Source: Turritopsis dohrnii
Taxonomy: Eukaryota; Cnidaria; Hydrozoa; Anthoathecata; Oceaniidae
Assembly (NCBI GenBank): GCA_027922465.2
Contig: BQMF02000423.1
Coordinates: 186,001 to 250,000 of the forward strand
Direction of reading: 5' to 3'
Length of the DNA stretch: 64,000 bases
The notes under the pieces were generated by a model. That model did not search any database. It was not told the DNA's origin and saw only the letters and a list, made by a program, of their open reading frames with translations. The number at the start of each line of letters is the position of its first letter. The first letter of the stretch is position 1. The position numbers were made by a program, and so were the translations under genes. Shown piece after piece: positions 34,146 through 45,929 of the stretch.

Positions 34146-35408
34146 AGGGGAATCAAACCCAAATATTTTTTTTCATTAAATCCACTTGTCAAGCCATAAT
34201 TTTATTAGGAAAAATAGAAAAATTCATTGAAAGTGCTTTTTTCCTATTTTTTTTCTCTTATGATATGGTCCTCTAACTTTGTTGAAAAAGTTAACAGAGG
34301 AGATTTCGTGATGTACATTACGCTCAACACATTTTTCTGCTCTCCGTCATTATGATTTGAGTTAAGAATGGATTATTTTTCATGTCTTATGTTTATTGCG
34401 ACAAAAACGGGTGGCACATGTTATTGATATCTAAGTTACTTACAGATCGAAAAACAGCATGTATTGTTTTATATACACTAAACAAATGGTTTGCTATATG
34501 TCTTTTCTCAGAATGACGAAAATTTACATGAAAATGTTTTTGATTTTTTGTGGTAAAGTCTCATAAATCAACAATGAATGTTAATCGATAAAGCCTGTGA
34601 CAAACTGTCTGAAAATTCATTTTCCAGGTAAACAAAAATCTAATTATTGTCCGTGTAGGATCTACTTCACCACTCATGTCCTAATCTTTCAAAGTAGTGT
34701 ACCCATGTTGTACGTGGTCGGTAGCTTGTGTAAAGCATTTGCCTAGGAACTAGTAATCTAGAGAAATACTTTTTAGAAATAGACTAGGCCTTATTAGAAA
34801 TTCATATTTGTTTATTTTTTTGAATGCTTTTGGAGGAACGACAAAGTATGAAGACAGACATGGAACAAAAAGAAGATGTAAAAATAGTTAAAAATGCATT
34901 ATTTACACCTTAATTACTTATTTACGTAGGCAGATTTTTGAAATTTTGATGACAGCGTCAATATCTTTTTACGGCTGTTTCCAAAATCATTCTGTTCTAA
35001 GTGTTTTGAAGTCTGAATGTGAAATGGTACACTGAACATTTATCATGTTTATCATTTAAAAGAGTTGCATTCTCCTGACAGCATTTACATTCGATCAACT
35101 TCAAACAAATTTTTTTAGACAGCACCCTAAACTCTTAATTTCTTCATCTTCTTTGTAAATAGTATCAGATATCTTTGGTGATATTCTCTGTTTCACTGTT
35201 TATCATCCTTATCACTTCTCTATGATCAAGCGAAACCTAAGCATAATACACATCATATCTTGTGACTGCGGCTTCTGTCTTGGACCTCAGCGCTAATGTT
35301 TTTGGGTTCAATTATGATGAATTACGAAGTGAAAGAAGATTATTTTTAGTCTCAAACAAGTTTTATTTTTATTAATTTGATTTTTTTTTCTGAGGGTTTG
35401 ATTCCCCT
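34146..35408. mobile_element. TAA-flanked MITE
   Basis: AGGGGAATCAAACCC at the left and GGGTTTGATTCCCCT at the right are inverted repeats, with TAA outside both ends (34143-34145 and 35409-35411). It is 1263 bases with no credible ORF. Harbinger-type by target only. Confidence 0.65.
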
Positions 35409-35552
35409 TAAAACATCTCAAACTAATAAGACTCAAACATAAAAGAAATAAAAAACATGTTTAAAATTAAGCAAAAGCTTTTTCATCACCAGTGCATATG
35501 AAATGTTACTATGTTACATGTTTGGGTTTCATATATATATATTCAAGTTGAC

Positions 35553-36524
35553 GGCATATAAGAAAAGTGAGACCTGATACCCTTAGTGATACCCGAGACC
35601 CGATACCCTAATACCCGATACCCTGATACCGATACCCTATGTCTGAGACCCGAGACCCGATACCCTAGTACCGATACCCGAGACCTGAGACCCTATTTTT
35701 CAATTTTTTAATATGGTTAATTATCATGGGGAAAAATTGAGATTTAACATGAAATTCAAACAAGTAGTTGATTTATTACATAAATGTTCCACTATACATC
35801 TATACATGTCGCTTTCAAAATTCTTAAATGTTGCTGACTCAAGAATGGTTTTAAATCTACGGGAACTACTATCATACTTGCATGGAATAATTTATTTCGG
35901 TTGCCCAAACAAGCATGGTTGAAATGATAATAAACTTTTTTGAACTCGTTTGAAATTGTTGGCTTTTTAGTTTGTGGATCTACGTATGTTCGTTTTGTTT
36001 TTGACACTACGATCAAGTTTTTCACGTCGCCGATTAAAGCATCATTTTCAAACTTTCCTCCGCAACCGTAACAAGTTGCTACATTTTTATGAGCTAGACT
36101 CAAAAGGTACAACACATAACCATTATCTGCAGGGGCTGGTGGAGCTGACTCTTGCAATGTTGTTGTAGATGTTGGTTGATTCGCAGTAGATGCCATTGTG
36201 AAAGGTTGGGATGATGAGGTAGATGATGGAGTGGTAATAATTGTGCAATTAACTAATTGTTGCGTTGCTAAAGATGTTGTGATCGGTGGGCTAAAAGTTG
36301 GATTTACCAAATTGGTGATGGGAATTTTTTTAGCATTAGCAGGCCCCTTCCTTCTCTGCGTCGCTTTGATCTTTTTCTTGCCAGCGTTTTTTATTATCTA
36401 TCTCATCGAAAAAAAATCAAGGTATCGGGTCTCGGTACTAGGGCATCGGGTCTCAGGTCTCAGACATAGGGTATCGGGTCTCGGGTATCACTAAGGGTAT
36501 TGGGTCTCACTTTTCTTATATGCC
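35553..36524. mobile_element. small MULE-like element with telomere-like TIRs
   Basis: The outer ends GGCATATAAGAAAAGTGAGA and TCTCACTTTTCTTATATGCC are inverted repeats, and the 10-base sequence TCAAGTTGAC lies outside both (35543-35552 and 36525-36534). Each TIR, about 120-140 bases, is built of degenerate GATACCC and GAGACCC units. The TSD length suggests a Mutator-type element. Its interior holds one gene on the minus strand. Confidence 0.75.
35792..36310 (-). CDS. Cys-zinc-type protein in the telomere-like TIR element
   Basis: A 172-codon frame. The first 60 residues are Ser/Thr/Pro-rich linker. The rest is a compact domain: CYGCGGKF, LIVVSKTKRTYVDPQTKK, KKVYYHFNHACLGNRNKLFH and VPVDLKPFLSQQHLRIL. 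Cys-x2-Cys plus H/C pairs suggest a zinc-binding fold of the kind often seen in cnidarian and mollusc mobile elements. The open frame continues upstream of the first Met through a basic segment (KNAGKKKIKATQRRKG) to about 36385, so the true start may be an earlier exon. Probably binds the element's DNA; function not established. Confidence 0.5.
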   Translation of the reverse strand: MVNPTFSPPITTSLATQQLVNCTIITTPSSTSSSQPFTMASTANQPTSTTTLQESAPPAPADNGYVLYLLSLAHKNVATCYGCGGKFENDALIGDVKNLIVVSKTKRTYVDPQTKKPTISNEFKKVYYHFNHACLGNRNKLFHASMIVVPVDLKPFLSQQHLRILKATCIDV

Positions 36525-36796
36525 TCAAGTTGACTATATAAAGCGTGGTTCACACGAGTCATAAAGTTGTTCTAATCGTATTGCGCATAATGAAATTTCG
36601 TAAGTTTATTCCCGTGTGAACGTCAGCAGGTACCGAATAAAGTTATGAAAAGTGATTTTAGAACAATTTTAGAATAACTTTTGATATCAAAAAGTTTTCA
36701 TTTTAAATTTTATTCTAGAATAACTTTTGTACCCAAAGTGGGTTTTGTCAATATTTTATAAGGAAAGATTTACTTTGAGCGAGTTTTATTTTCAAA

Positions 36797-37825
36797 ATGG
36801 CAGATGAAGGAAAGAAAAGAAGCCGAAATATTATGCCAAGTGAGGAAGAAAAACTAGCTGAGGAAGTCAGGCTTTTCCCGGCTATATACGATAAATCAGA
36901 CCCTGCTCATAGGGAAAGAGATGTAGTACAGAATGCGTGGGAAGCAGTTGCAACAAAGTTAGAATTTGCTGAGAATGGTAGTTGACTTTTATAATAACGT
37001 TATGCATTACTTTTAAAATTGTTGTGGGCAAAATGTGATGAATTTTTTGCTGACAGGCTGTTTTCATGACATAATATTTTTGCTTTTCTAGGCACCAAGG
37101 CTAAACAGCTGTTCGAAAATCTCAAAAAAAAGTACAACAAAAAAAAGAAGGACTTGAAAAAATCCAAAAGATCTGGAGCTTCCTTGCACGAAGTTCAAAG
37201 AGCAGAAAATTCGATGGCCACTTATAGATACTTAGCTTGGTTAGATGATTTCTTGGCGCTTAGGGATGGGAAGTCAAATTTACCAGATACTGATTCTTAT
37301 AGAGATTGTGAGGATGATGAAAGCGAGAATATGGAGAAAATTGATAATAATGATGATGTATGTGACGATGAACTTTCAATTTTAATGGAAAAGAAATCTC
37401 ATGAAAGTTATGACACAAAAATACCAGGAAAAAAAAGAAAAATAACAAACAAACAAGAGGATGATGAAAGAGCAATAGAGTTGGCTTTAATTAAAAATGT
37501 AAACAAGGCATTGGAGAACCAGCAAACTAATAAAGATGATATGGTTGATTTGTTTTTAAAATCACTTGGTGCAGAGATAAGAGAGTAACCTAAGTTGGAT
37601 CAGCTAAAAGCCATAAATGACATTCGCCAGGTAGTTTTCAGATACAATATCAGCGGTTATGAAAGGCCTTGTATACGACCTACGATGAGTTCACCAACTA
37701 TGAGCGCCACTCCCGATATAAACTCCCCCTCCCCGTTATCACCAATCCAACATTATGGTCCATATATGAGTGAGCTGATGCAATATGAGAGGGATGCAGA
37801 GACAAATGAAAATAAGGAACAATGA
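36797..37825 (+). pseudogene. MADF/BESS partner gene of Harbinger 2 with one nonsense codon
   Basis: Exons 36797-36977 and 37092-37825 join across a 114-base intron (GTAGTT...TTTTCTAG). The N-terminal part is a MADF domain (EEEKLAEEVRLFPAIYDKSD ... NAWEAVATKLEF | KQLFENLKKKYNKKKKDLKK). An acidic linker follows, and a BESS-type helix MVDLFLKSLGAEIRE. A TAA at 37586-37588 interrupts the BESS region, and the same frame stays open afterwards (KLDQLKAINDIRQVVFRY) to 37825. A truncated 225-residue form would keep the DNA-binding MADF part but lose the protein-interaction tail. Confidence 0.85.
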
Positions 37826-37938
37826 GTTTACAGACTTTTTTTCATAACTTTTTCATTCATTACTGTAAACTTACTGCACATAAGAGATGGATAGAACAAA
37901 CACAAGCCTGATACTATTTGTAAATAAATTATCTTTAG

Positions 37939-39358
37939 TTAAGTTTTTTTTGTACGGCGGACGTGATCTAACTGCCATGACAAACTTCCTTCTTCTGAGT
38001 TTACATAACTTTTCAAATTTTCACGCATACGAATAGCGTCAGCTGTATACCTGGATCCTCTTATGTTTTGCACCTTTTGAAAACAGCAAAATTTTCCTTC
38101 ACTTTCAATGTCAGATCTCCAATGTCCAGGTCTAACTTTGCCGGTAGAATCTTCCGAGTCGACGAATCCTTGCGGCGAATAAAAAGCATTATCTGTCAGC
38201 CGTAAGTAGTTATGTAAGGCCAAACATGCTAAAACATACTTCTCGGCATTTTCAACTGACGACTTGATGGGTTTGTGAAAGATTCTCCATCTTGAACACA
38301 AGATACCAAAAGCATTTTCTATCGTTCTTCTTGCACGAGAATGCCGATAGTTATAGACCTTTACATCCTCCATTAATAATGGACCAGCGTATGGTCTCAT
38401 CAGCCATTTTTTCAGAGGAAATATTTCATCCCCTAGCAGGTAAAATGGTAAAGGTTCATTGAACCCATTGTGTGCTTTACTCCTTGGCAGATTGAGAAGA
38501 TCATCTTCAAACATCTGACCCATCTGTGAGTGCAGAAGCACACCACTATCGTTGTTACTACCGTACTGTCCCACGTCAAAAATGGAAAAGCAATAGTTTG
38601 CATCGCAAACAGCAAGCAGAACAAGGCTGAAGAAACCTTTGTAATTGAAATACTGCGAGCCTGTATGCTTTGGGCATTCAATTCGTACATGTTTACCATC
38701 AATCGCTCCGATTACATGTGGCATATCCCATCTACTTTCAAAGTTTTCCGCAATTTTTAACCAGTCGTCTTCAGTTTGTGGCGGAGTTAAGTATTCTGCT
38801 AGCAAAACTTCGTAGATTGCCGTACAAGTTTCACTTATAATTTGTGATAGTGTTGATTTACCAATACGAAATGAGTAGCAAATTGATTGCTGAGCATCGC
38901 CAGTTGCCAGAAATCGAAGGGTTGCAACCAGCCGTTCTTCCGCGGATATTGATTTCCTCATATTAGTGTCTGCTTTTTGGATAAAAGGACCGACTTTCCT
39001 CAAAAGATTTTCAAATCTCTCAGGTGACATTCTGATGTACCTATATAATAACAAGAAAAGTTGGTCTACATCATTTTTCTGAATTTCAGAATCTAACAGT
39101 TTTTTTTATTTTTATAGAGGATTCTTTCCCAAGATGAGTTTATCCTCAAACAAACAAAACAGTAAAACTATACCTGAAAAAATATTCTCTATCACCTAAC
39201 TTCATCTCTTGGAATAGTTTATGGTAGTCTCCGTACTGCTCCCTCTTTTCAAATATTTTTCTCACCCACTTTCTTTTTTTTGACTTTTCATTTTCATTAT
39301 CTCTTCGCCTTTTCCTTGAGCGAACTAGAAGAAGCGTTCCCAAAGCGATATTCTCCAT
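37939..39358 (-). CDS. PIF/Harbinger transposase of element 2
   Basis: Exons 39174-39358 and 37939-39040 (intron 133 bases, GTATAG...TATATAG) encode 428 residues with no damage. It has basic N-terminus (SRKRRRDNENEKSKKRKW), KWVRKIFEKREQYGDYHKLF, and a DDE core with Asp in IGAIDGKHVRIECP, Asp in NNDSGVLLHSQ and Glu in RARRTIENAFGILCSRW. The start at MENIALGTLLLV avoids reading into the TIR. With its partner gene broken, this copy may depend on MADF proteins from other copies. Confidence 0.92.
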
Positions 39359-39873
39359 CTTATCTGTTTTCATAACTTTATGTCTTGAAGTTTCCAGTGT
39401 GAACGTCAACAGGTACTTACGCAAATTATGCTCAAGTATTTATCGTAAATATATTCAACTAGTTTTTCATAACTTTATGCCCCATGTGAACCAAGCTTAA
39501 GAAGCTATATACAGCTATATATAAAACTCACTGATCGAGAATCTTGGGCTGCTGTTAATGAGTATTTGACGATTATAGCATTTAAATCGAGGTATTAAAT
39601 TTCTAAGATCGAGAAAAAGAAGCGGTTAAGTAGTGTTTAAAAGGTGGAGGATATTTTGCAGAAGAGAAGGACATTTTGCGAGGATTTGTTTAGTTCTCAA
39701 CGAACGTTTCTTATGAAAGAATTAAAATTTTCTTTAATTTTATTTATTCATTAACAAATGGAGTTTTTCTGTGTACACTATGTGTACGTTGAGAACAGAG
39801 TCCAAGGTAATTATTAGTTTCTTCTATAAATTTTCTTTTTTATCTTAAAATATGTTTGATGTCTTAAAATATA

Positions 39874-40436
39874 CAGTAGACTCTCTCTATCTCGAACCTC
39901 TCTATCTAGAACTTCTCTCTATCTCGAACAAAAATCTTGGTCCCGTCAGACAATTTATCTCTCTTATTTATCTCGAACTTTTTTCTTACAAAATCTTGGA
40001 CCCATTGAATTTTTTCTCCTTCTACCTCAAACTTCTTCAGACATGAAGACCTTTTTACACTGAAAATCGAATAACCACTTTCAATCTAATTTTTTCAAAG
40101 GTCGAATTCAAGCAAAAGACTGTTTTTCGTGTTTCTCGTTGTTAACAAAATCCTTTTATACAGTCTTGAGGTGAAGGAGAAGCGAAGAGACTTCCGAAAA
40201 GGAAACTTGTCTATTACTCATTAGGGATGAAACAGCAGAAGGCTTCAGAGAAATATGGCATCTTAAAAAATACAATTTCCACGTGGATGAAGAACAAAGC
40301 TAAAATTATCAAAAGTTCGAACAGCAACATACCGCATCACGTTCCAATAAGGTTCGAGTCTGTGATTACAAGGACAGAGACCAGGCTATTTTCAAATGGT
40401 TTACTGTCTTGGCGCGACAAATAGAAAAGAAGGTAA
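39874..40436 (+). pseudogene. pogo/Tigger-like 5' end with CENP-B-type HTH remnant
   Basis: The left terminus CAGTAGACTCTCTCTATCTC follows TA and is succeeded by several copies of CTCTATCTCGAAC, the characteristic pogo/Tigger subterminal pattern. Then QQKASEKYGILKNTISTWMK is the first helix-turn-helix of a pogo transposase, and DQAIFKWFTVLARQIEKK in another frame is the second, CENP-B-like one. The DDE domain and right terminus are missing, so it is truncated. Confidence 0.7.
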
Positions 40437-40489
40437 AATAGATATTGCTTTTTAAAATTTTTATTTCGTATAAAACAACATTTACAGAG

Positions 40490-40640
40490 TATGGTTAAAA
40501 CTAAATCTGCTGCTTTTTCAAAATCTCCACCATCAACTTTTTCCCTGATAATCTTAGTACACAGGGGAACCTGCATTTTATCATCATCTCCAAGATTAAC
40601 TGCCTTCCCAAACAGTTATGTCACATTTTGCAACTTGGTC
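40490..40640 (-). other. short open fragment, unidentified
   Basis: The minus strand reads LFGKAVNLGDDDKMQVPLCT and then KIIREKVDGGDFEKAADLVL. It looks protein-like but no family is recognised. It could be an exon of the same element as 40761-41480. Confidence 0.25.
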
Positions 40641-40760
40641 AGCACGGAGAAAATAGAATATAGTTTTAGCAAATTTTCTATTTTCTCCTAAAGGCAAATG
40701 TCCAACTAGTTTTTCATGTTTTTTAACGGTTACAGCATACTCCTCTACAGGGATTTGAGG

Positions 40761-41480
40761 TTACATTTCTCCAATTAGTTTTTCGTGTTGGAATGGTATC
40801 CGTTGGAATGGTATCCACAAACCTTTGTAAACATGGTACCCTTTGATGTAGGAGGTATTTTCGATGGTACACAGGACAACAAGTTGTATATTTTCTGTCA
40901 ATTTGATCTCTTGCCCCTTTATCTTCACAGTGTCTGGAACAACCAGAGCAGGGATATTTTCCGTCAAATGAATTTCTAGCCCCAGTAAGTTTACAGCCAT
41001 GGTGTTTGTAAAATTTTGCTGCACGCCACGTACTTCACATGGAGTGTTAATCAATTGACCAGGTGTTAGTTTTGATAATTCTGCAATCTTAACAATGGCA
41101 TCTGCTGACAGTCTATTATCATATTGAAAATGAACTGTATCAGGATCAACTGATCTCAAGCTGGTGTTCTGGTTGATTACAATGTCCGGTCTTTTGTTAT
41201 TAAATTTGGATATCTTTATTGGACTTTAAGTGGTTTGATATTCAATCAATTTATTGCGTCTTTCCTAATGGAAACATACACTTTGGTGGCTCTTTTTACC
41301 TCTTGAACCATGAAATTAAAATAAACTTTGCTCAACATTTTTGCTGTTTTCACTGCTGACACATTGTAAATGTATCCAACCAGTCCATCATCAAATAAGA
41401 TAACTTTCACACATGATAAAGGCACATAGCAAGTTGAAATATCGTGAATAATATATCTGTGTTTTCAATGTTTTATAAGA
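40761..41480 (-). pseudogene. possible OB-fold (RPA-like) mobile-element protein
   Basis: The upstream part (about 41250-41470) reads CVKVILFDDGLVGYIYNVSA and FNFMVQEVKRATKVYVSIRK. The downstream frame (41159-40761, 132 codons) reads ELSKLTPGQLINTPCEVRGV and then repeats of a LGLEIHLTEN/GQEIKLTEN segment. The pattern of beta-rich segments resembles RPA1-like OB-fold proteins carried by some animal transposons. A frame break lies near 41220. Assignment is tentative. Confidence 0.3.
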
Positions 41481-41519
41481 TAACCTTAATGTAGTGGTAA
41501 TCAAAATGGTGGAGGACGA

Positions 41520-42277
41520 ATTATTTAGGCAATTGGTTCGTACTTAATTTATACATATCTGTCTCAAAACTGAGAACAAATTAGAAAAAAAATACAGCAA
41601 ACATTTTAAAACAAATCACATAGAAACTCATAATATTACCAAATATAGAAAGTACATAATCTCATGTAAACAAAAATGGTATCTCGGCTGCGTGATTAAC
41701 AGACAAGAAGAGGAAAGTTACCCTTAGCAGATACAGAACATATTCAAACTTTGTGTAGAAGAAAAAAGAAAAAGAAATGTGAAATGTGCTGCCAATTATA
41801 CAAGTAGAGAGCCATAATGTAACCATATTTCCCAAGGATTTTGATTTGTGTCTGCTTTTATTATCACATATCTGTCGTCCTCCTCCTGTTGTTTGCTCTG
41901 TTCTATCCACATTTTGCTATTGTGCAGTTTTATTTTCATTTTGAAACTGTTTATCCCTTTCTTATATGACGTGAGCATGTTACATTCATGTTTACGAGTT
42001 ATATTACATGTTAAAATCTTTCCTAGGTTTATCGGCAAGAGCCCCTAGCTGCACTCCTTTTAATTTGAGTCTTAATCCGTTCAAATTCACCTAACCAGCA
42101 AATCAGCCACACCAACCCTTTTTTGCAGCTACTCTGCTTTGAAGTTTCCATTATTCTCCATTTCTTGCTCAAAAGACCTTTTTATTATTGTTTTTAGCCT
42201 TTCCTATGTACATTTTATAAAGTAGGTCCACATCAGTGCACACGCACTGCCTAAATTTTAATACATTCTTTACCAAA
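41520..42277. other. no supported gene
   Basis: Contains an 80-codon lysine-rich minus-strand frame (about 41796-42038) that I cannot identify and do not trust as a gene. Confidence 0.35.
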
Positions 42278-43226
42278 TCTATATACTAATACGCGCTGTG
42301 CATACCACTTTTTCACGCTTTCACTCTCTAAAATTTCGGGTCGTTTTTGCGGTCACTTATTCATAATGGAGTGTCAGACCACGGCGGTTAATATTTTTCT
42401 ACGATTAGTATAGGGGAAAACATTGCATTGCATATAATCGTTTCAAATGTTTTGATTATTCGCGAGATCAAGAAACAATAGACAACAACGAAAGTATTGC
42501 GCGAAGATTTATTTATGTTTTTAGGGTAAGTACGCTTTAGAACCTTTTTGTTTGTTTGTTTTGTTTTTCTTATAGTATTAATAGGGTTTCTACGTCATTA
42601 CTTTCAAATCATACGCGATTGAGGAAATGAATATCATTGTTTTTAATCATGAAGCTCTGGATTCGTAAAGAAAATCGCAATTGTTTACGATTCACATTTT
42701 GGCACTTTTACGACTTTCGCGTTTGGCCTTTATTTACATTGGGGTGTGGATTCCATAAACAGTTACAGCGATTTTAATCTTTTTGTTGTTTACCTGTACG
42801 CACAATTTATTTTTACTACTGCATATATATCGTATCGTGAAAGATTTATTACGAATATGTTGATGTGTTTCGGATCTTCTGATTAAAAAGTTTTTTGTTC
42901 ATAACTCCAGTGTTGAACTAAATATGCTTTAGCCGGAATATACCTAGAGATTTTTAATTAAAAGAGTGAAGAGTGTTTTTTTCTGTATTGACGTTAGATA
43001 TCTTTAATCAAGGGGAACCATTCCATTGCATCTTCAATTTAAAAAGTGAATAAAGTGGATGCACAGCGCGTATTTTTATTTTTGATGAATTAAAACCAGT
43101 GTGCTACACGCTGTTCTACACGGGATACTAAATTCTAAATTTCTACATCCAAACTTTATCTTTATCATACCAAAATTCATTATACTAAGATTAAAACCTG
43201 TAAAAACTTTTTACACGGGTTACTAG
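42278..43226 (+). mobile_element. non-autonomous Helitron, complete
   Basis: Starts TCTATATACTAATACGCGCT after A and ends with stem GTAAAAACTTTTTAC, ACGGGTTACTAG, before T. The 5' box GTGCATACCACTTTTTCACG matches the other Helitrons. It is 949 bases with no ORF. The plus-strand orientation is opposite to copies A-C and the autonomous Helitron. Confidence 0.85.
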
Positions 43227-43474
43227 TAAATAAATAATAATAAAGCAGCCTGGAGCTGCGAATTCAGCGACAGCAGGTATTATTGGATATTTCAGCTTGA
43301 AATAAATTCAAAAATTTAATGCGTTTGTCGTAAAAGCATCATATACAAAGATGAAGGAAGCTGAAAGATGGAAATCTTTAGATGTTTGCAGAAACAATTC
43401 ATGATTCAAAATGGTTAATTTCTTCTCCAAAAATAAATATATACTATATTGAAATACAACTAAAAGTCTGACAA

Positions 43475-45090
43475 ATGCAGATGCTTTTTTCTAACAAACA
43501 TAAAAAAATGGAGCGGAAGACCTTGCTCGCCAGGTTTTTAATCACCGCACAAAAACGACCAGAACTCAACTTGGAAGAGAGCTTTGGAAATTATGAATTC
43601 TCAGTGGTTCCAAAATCACTTTTTTCCAGTGATGGTCAGCCATTAACCTGCACTGATAAGTCATCAGTTCTTCATCACATTGAAGAACTCGCCAAAACAA
43701 ACAGCACCAATGACGTCAACCAAAATCACACTGCTTCCGATGACCAACGAATCATGATAATCGATGGCATGGCTGCAGTAAACCAAATTGGGAAAACTAA
43801 GGAAATCCAGACTTGTAGCGTATGTTTTACCTTTATATATACCTAAATTGTATGAATTAAATTTTCACAAATCCTTTTTCCTAAATTTTCTTTCAGGATT
43901 TTGCACAATCATTCATTAGTCGTTGCATTTCGATTGGTAAAGATTGCAGTGAACTCCACATCGTTTTCGACCGTTATATACATGGCTCATTGAAATCAAG
44001 AACACGTCAGCATCGCACTTCGGGAAAAGAAGTCCGATACAAAATTAACGACGAAACAAATATTGCCAATACTAATATGAAAGCGTTTCTATCGCACATT
44101 GACACCAAGCAAGAATTGACGATCTACCTTGCGATGAAGGCCATCAAAGAGTTTAACAGGATTGGTATCTCATTTCTGATAACATACGACACCAAGTCCG
44201 TTACGAACATACCAGACCTTGCTGTTGAAATGAACATCCATGACCATGAAGAAGCTGACACACTTCTCATACTCCACGCAATTGAAGTTTCTAGAAGATC
44301 TCCTTTTCATGAGTGCATCATTTACTCCCCAGATACGGATGTCTTTCTTCTTCTCATCCACTATTATCCGCAGTTACCACTTGCTACCAAGTTCCAAACT
44401 GGTAGAGGAGATCAGAACCGCACTATCAACATTGCCACATGTTATGAAGCATTAGGACCTTCGAGAGTTTCCGCAATTCTCGGCTTCCATACCTTCTCTG
44501 GTTGTGATCAAACTGGCAAGTTCTGCGGAAAATCGAAATCAACCTGGTGGAAAGCATTCATAAAAAGCAATGACCGCCCATTGAGAGCACTCGCCTCTTT
44601 AGGCTTGTCAGAGCCTCTTCCAAGTCTTGAAACACTGGAAGCTTTGGAATCTTTTGTTGTTTTTATTTATGGGAAGAACCGACCCCAGTATGTTCAAAGT
44701 CTACCAAAACTGCGCTGGTACCTATATTCAAAATTCCAGACAGAAGCAGAGAAACTACCACCAACAATGTCAGCGTTGAAGTACAAGATCTTTTGTTGTC
44801 ATTTCGTTTCTTTAGTCTTGAAGCGCTCACATGTTCCTATGCAAAATCTTCCTGCACCAGAAAACTACGGATGTGATAGAGAAAATTATGCCTTGATTCC
44901 AATCATGACAGATAGCCTCCCTGCTCCTTTGGCGTTGATCGAACTGAGCCTTTGTAGTTGTAAGAGCTGTAGCACAAACCGATGCTAATGTCGAAAAAAT
45001 GGGTTTTCTTGTACAGATATCTGCAAATGTACTGATTGCGAAAATAATGAAGAAAATGATGAAACTGGATTAGATGAGGACTTTGAGTAG
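43475..45090 (+). pseudogene. PIN/FEN-like nuclease-type mobile-element protein with one nonsense codon
   Basis: Exons 43475-43819 and 43897-45090 (intron GTATGT...CTTTCAG, 77 bases). Landmarks are GNYEFSVVPKSLFSSDGQ, MIIDGMAAVNQI, LHIVFDRYIHGS, NIHDHEEADTLLILHAIEV, CIIYSPDTDVFLLLIHYYPQ and LGFHTFSGCDQTGKFCGKSK. Spaced acidic residues (DRY, HEEAD, SPDTDV, SGCD) match a PIN/FEN-like metal-binding nuclease layout, in a family abundant in cnidarian and insect genomes and generally repetitive. TAA at 44986-44988 precedes a Cys-rich tail (NGFSCTDICKCTDCENN) that stays open to TAG at 45088-45090. Upstream exons may have been displaced by the adjoining Helitron. Confidence 0.65.
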
Positions 45091-45925
45091 TTTTTTAACC
45101 GATAGTTTTAATATTCTGTTATTAATTTCGCTATTTCCCTTTTATAAACGTAACCAGCAGATTAGTAAATCCACAAGATTTAGTTTGGTTGCCTAATTAT
45201 TAGTTGGAAAGTCAATTAAAAATACCGATTTTTGACATTTTCGGGGGTAAATTTGCGATATGCCCCCGGTTACGATGCGTTTCCCGTAGAAATATTTGTT
45301 CAAACTTTTCCAAGGAATTTTATTATTGAAGATGGATCTTTTTCATGAGTGAAAATCGTTTTTTTCTGCGCTAATAAAGAAAAACGAAAATTTTAGTATT
45401 TTCCGGTGGTAAAAACATAAATTTTCCCCGATTATTTTCAAGATACCAGTAATTTATTTAAAAGTTAATTGCTTAAAATAGCTTTCGTTGTATTTATTTT
45501 ATATTTCAATAAGAAAAACGAAGTAAATTTCATTTACTGCCTAAATTTTTAAAGAACTACCTATTTATAATAAGTTTTTCACCCCCTGTCTCATTTAAAT
45601 TTAAATGGTCTGTATCTCCCTATGGGCTAATTTTAAACATATGGTTTCTATATCATTTTTGGTATATTTTTGATGTTCTTTCTAATGGTGGTAAAATTTT
45701 TGAGATTTCGTTCCAAAAATTTTTTTTGTTGGTGGCCACCTGATGACGTCATATCACGTGATCAGGGGAGGTTCAAAAATGTAACCCTATTTTTTTGGAA
45801 CCTTTTTCCCATTAGGAACACCTTGAAACGAAAAGTATGCTTTTAACATGCTTCATGGAACGGGATTACATTTGAGCCCTCACTAATCCTCAGGAAGGAC
45901 AGTCGAAAAAAACCTGCAGCGCTAC
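45091..45925. other. non-coding 3' region of the PIN-like element
   Basis: No ORF. There is a mixed palindromic patch around 45745-45775 (GATGACGTCATATCACGTGA). The boundary with the Gypsy fragment is near 45895-45930. Confidence 0.4.
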
Positions 45926-45929
45926 TGGC

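Larger units (their letters stand above)
36542..39497. mobile_element. PIF/Harbinger element 2
   Basis: The TIR starts AGCGTGGTTCACACGAGTCA on the left and AGCTTGGTTCACATGGGGCA on the other strand at the right, both continuing into TAAAGTT. TAA flanks both ends (36539-36541 and 39498-39500). It contains a MADF gene on the plus strand and a transposase gene on the minus strand, convergent and about 110 bases apart. Its left end lies only 8 bases from the duplication of the telomere-like TIR element. Confidence 0.9.

Noticed and set aside
35567..35700. Regular GATACCC/GAGACCC repeats as a CRISPR array or telomere
   Set aside because: Units are short, irregular and without unique spacers, and the block recurs as an exact inverted partner at 36418-36520 with a target duplication outside. 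It is a TIR.
41796..42038. 80-codon Lys-rich minus-strand frame as a gene
   Set aside because: No conserved motif, no clear start context, and flanked by decayed elements.
19677..45090. Single in-frame TAA/TAG codons in five otherwise open transposon genes (mariner, MULE, OTU-like, MADF 2, PIN-like), hinting at stop-codon reassignment
   Set aside because: The intact genes in the same window (RepHel, three Harbinger transposases, P2X7-like) end at normal stops and have no internal TAA or TAG. Ordinary decay of dead elements explains the pattern.
45745..45775. Palindromic GACGTCA/CACGTG patch as a regulatory operator
   Set aside because: CRE- and E-box-like hexamers are short enough to arise by chance, and no active gene is nearby.
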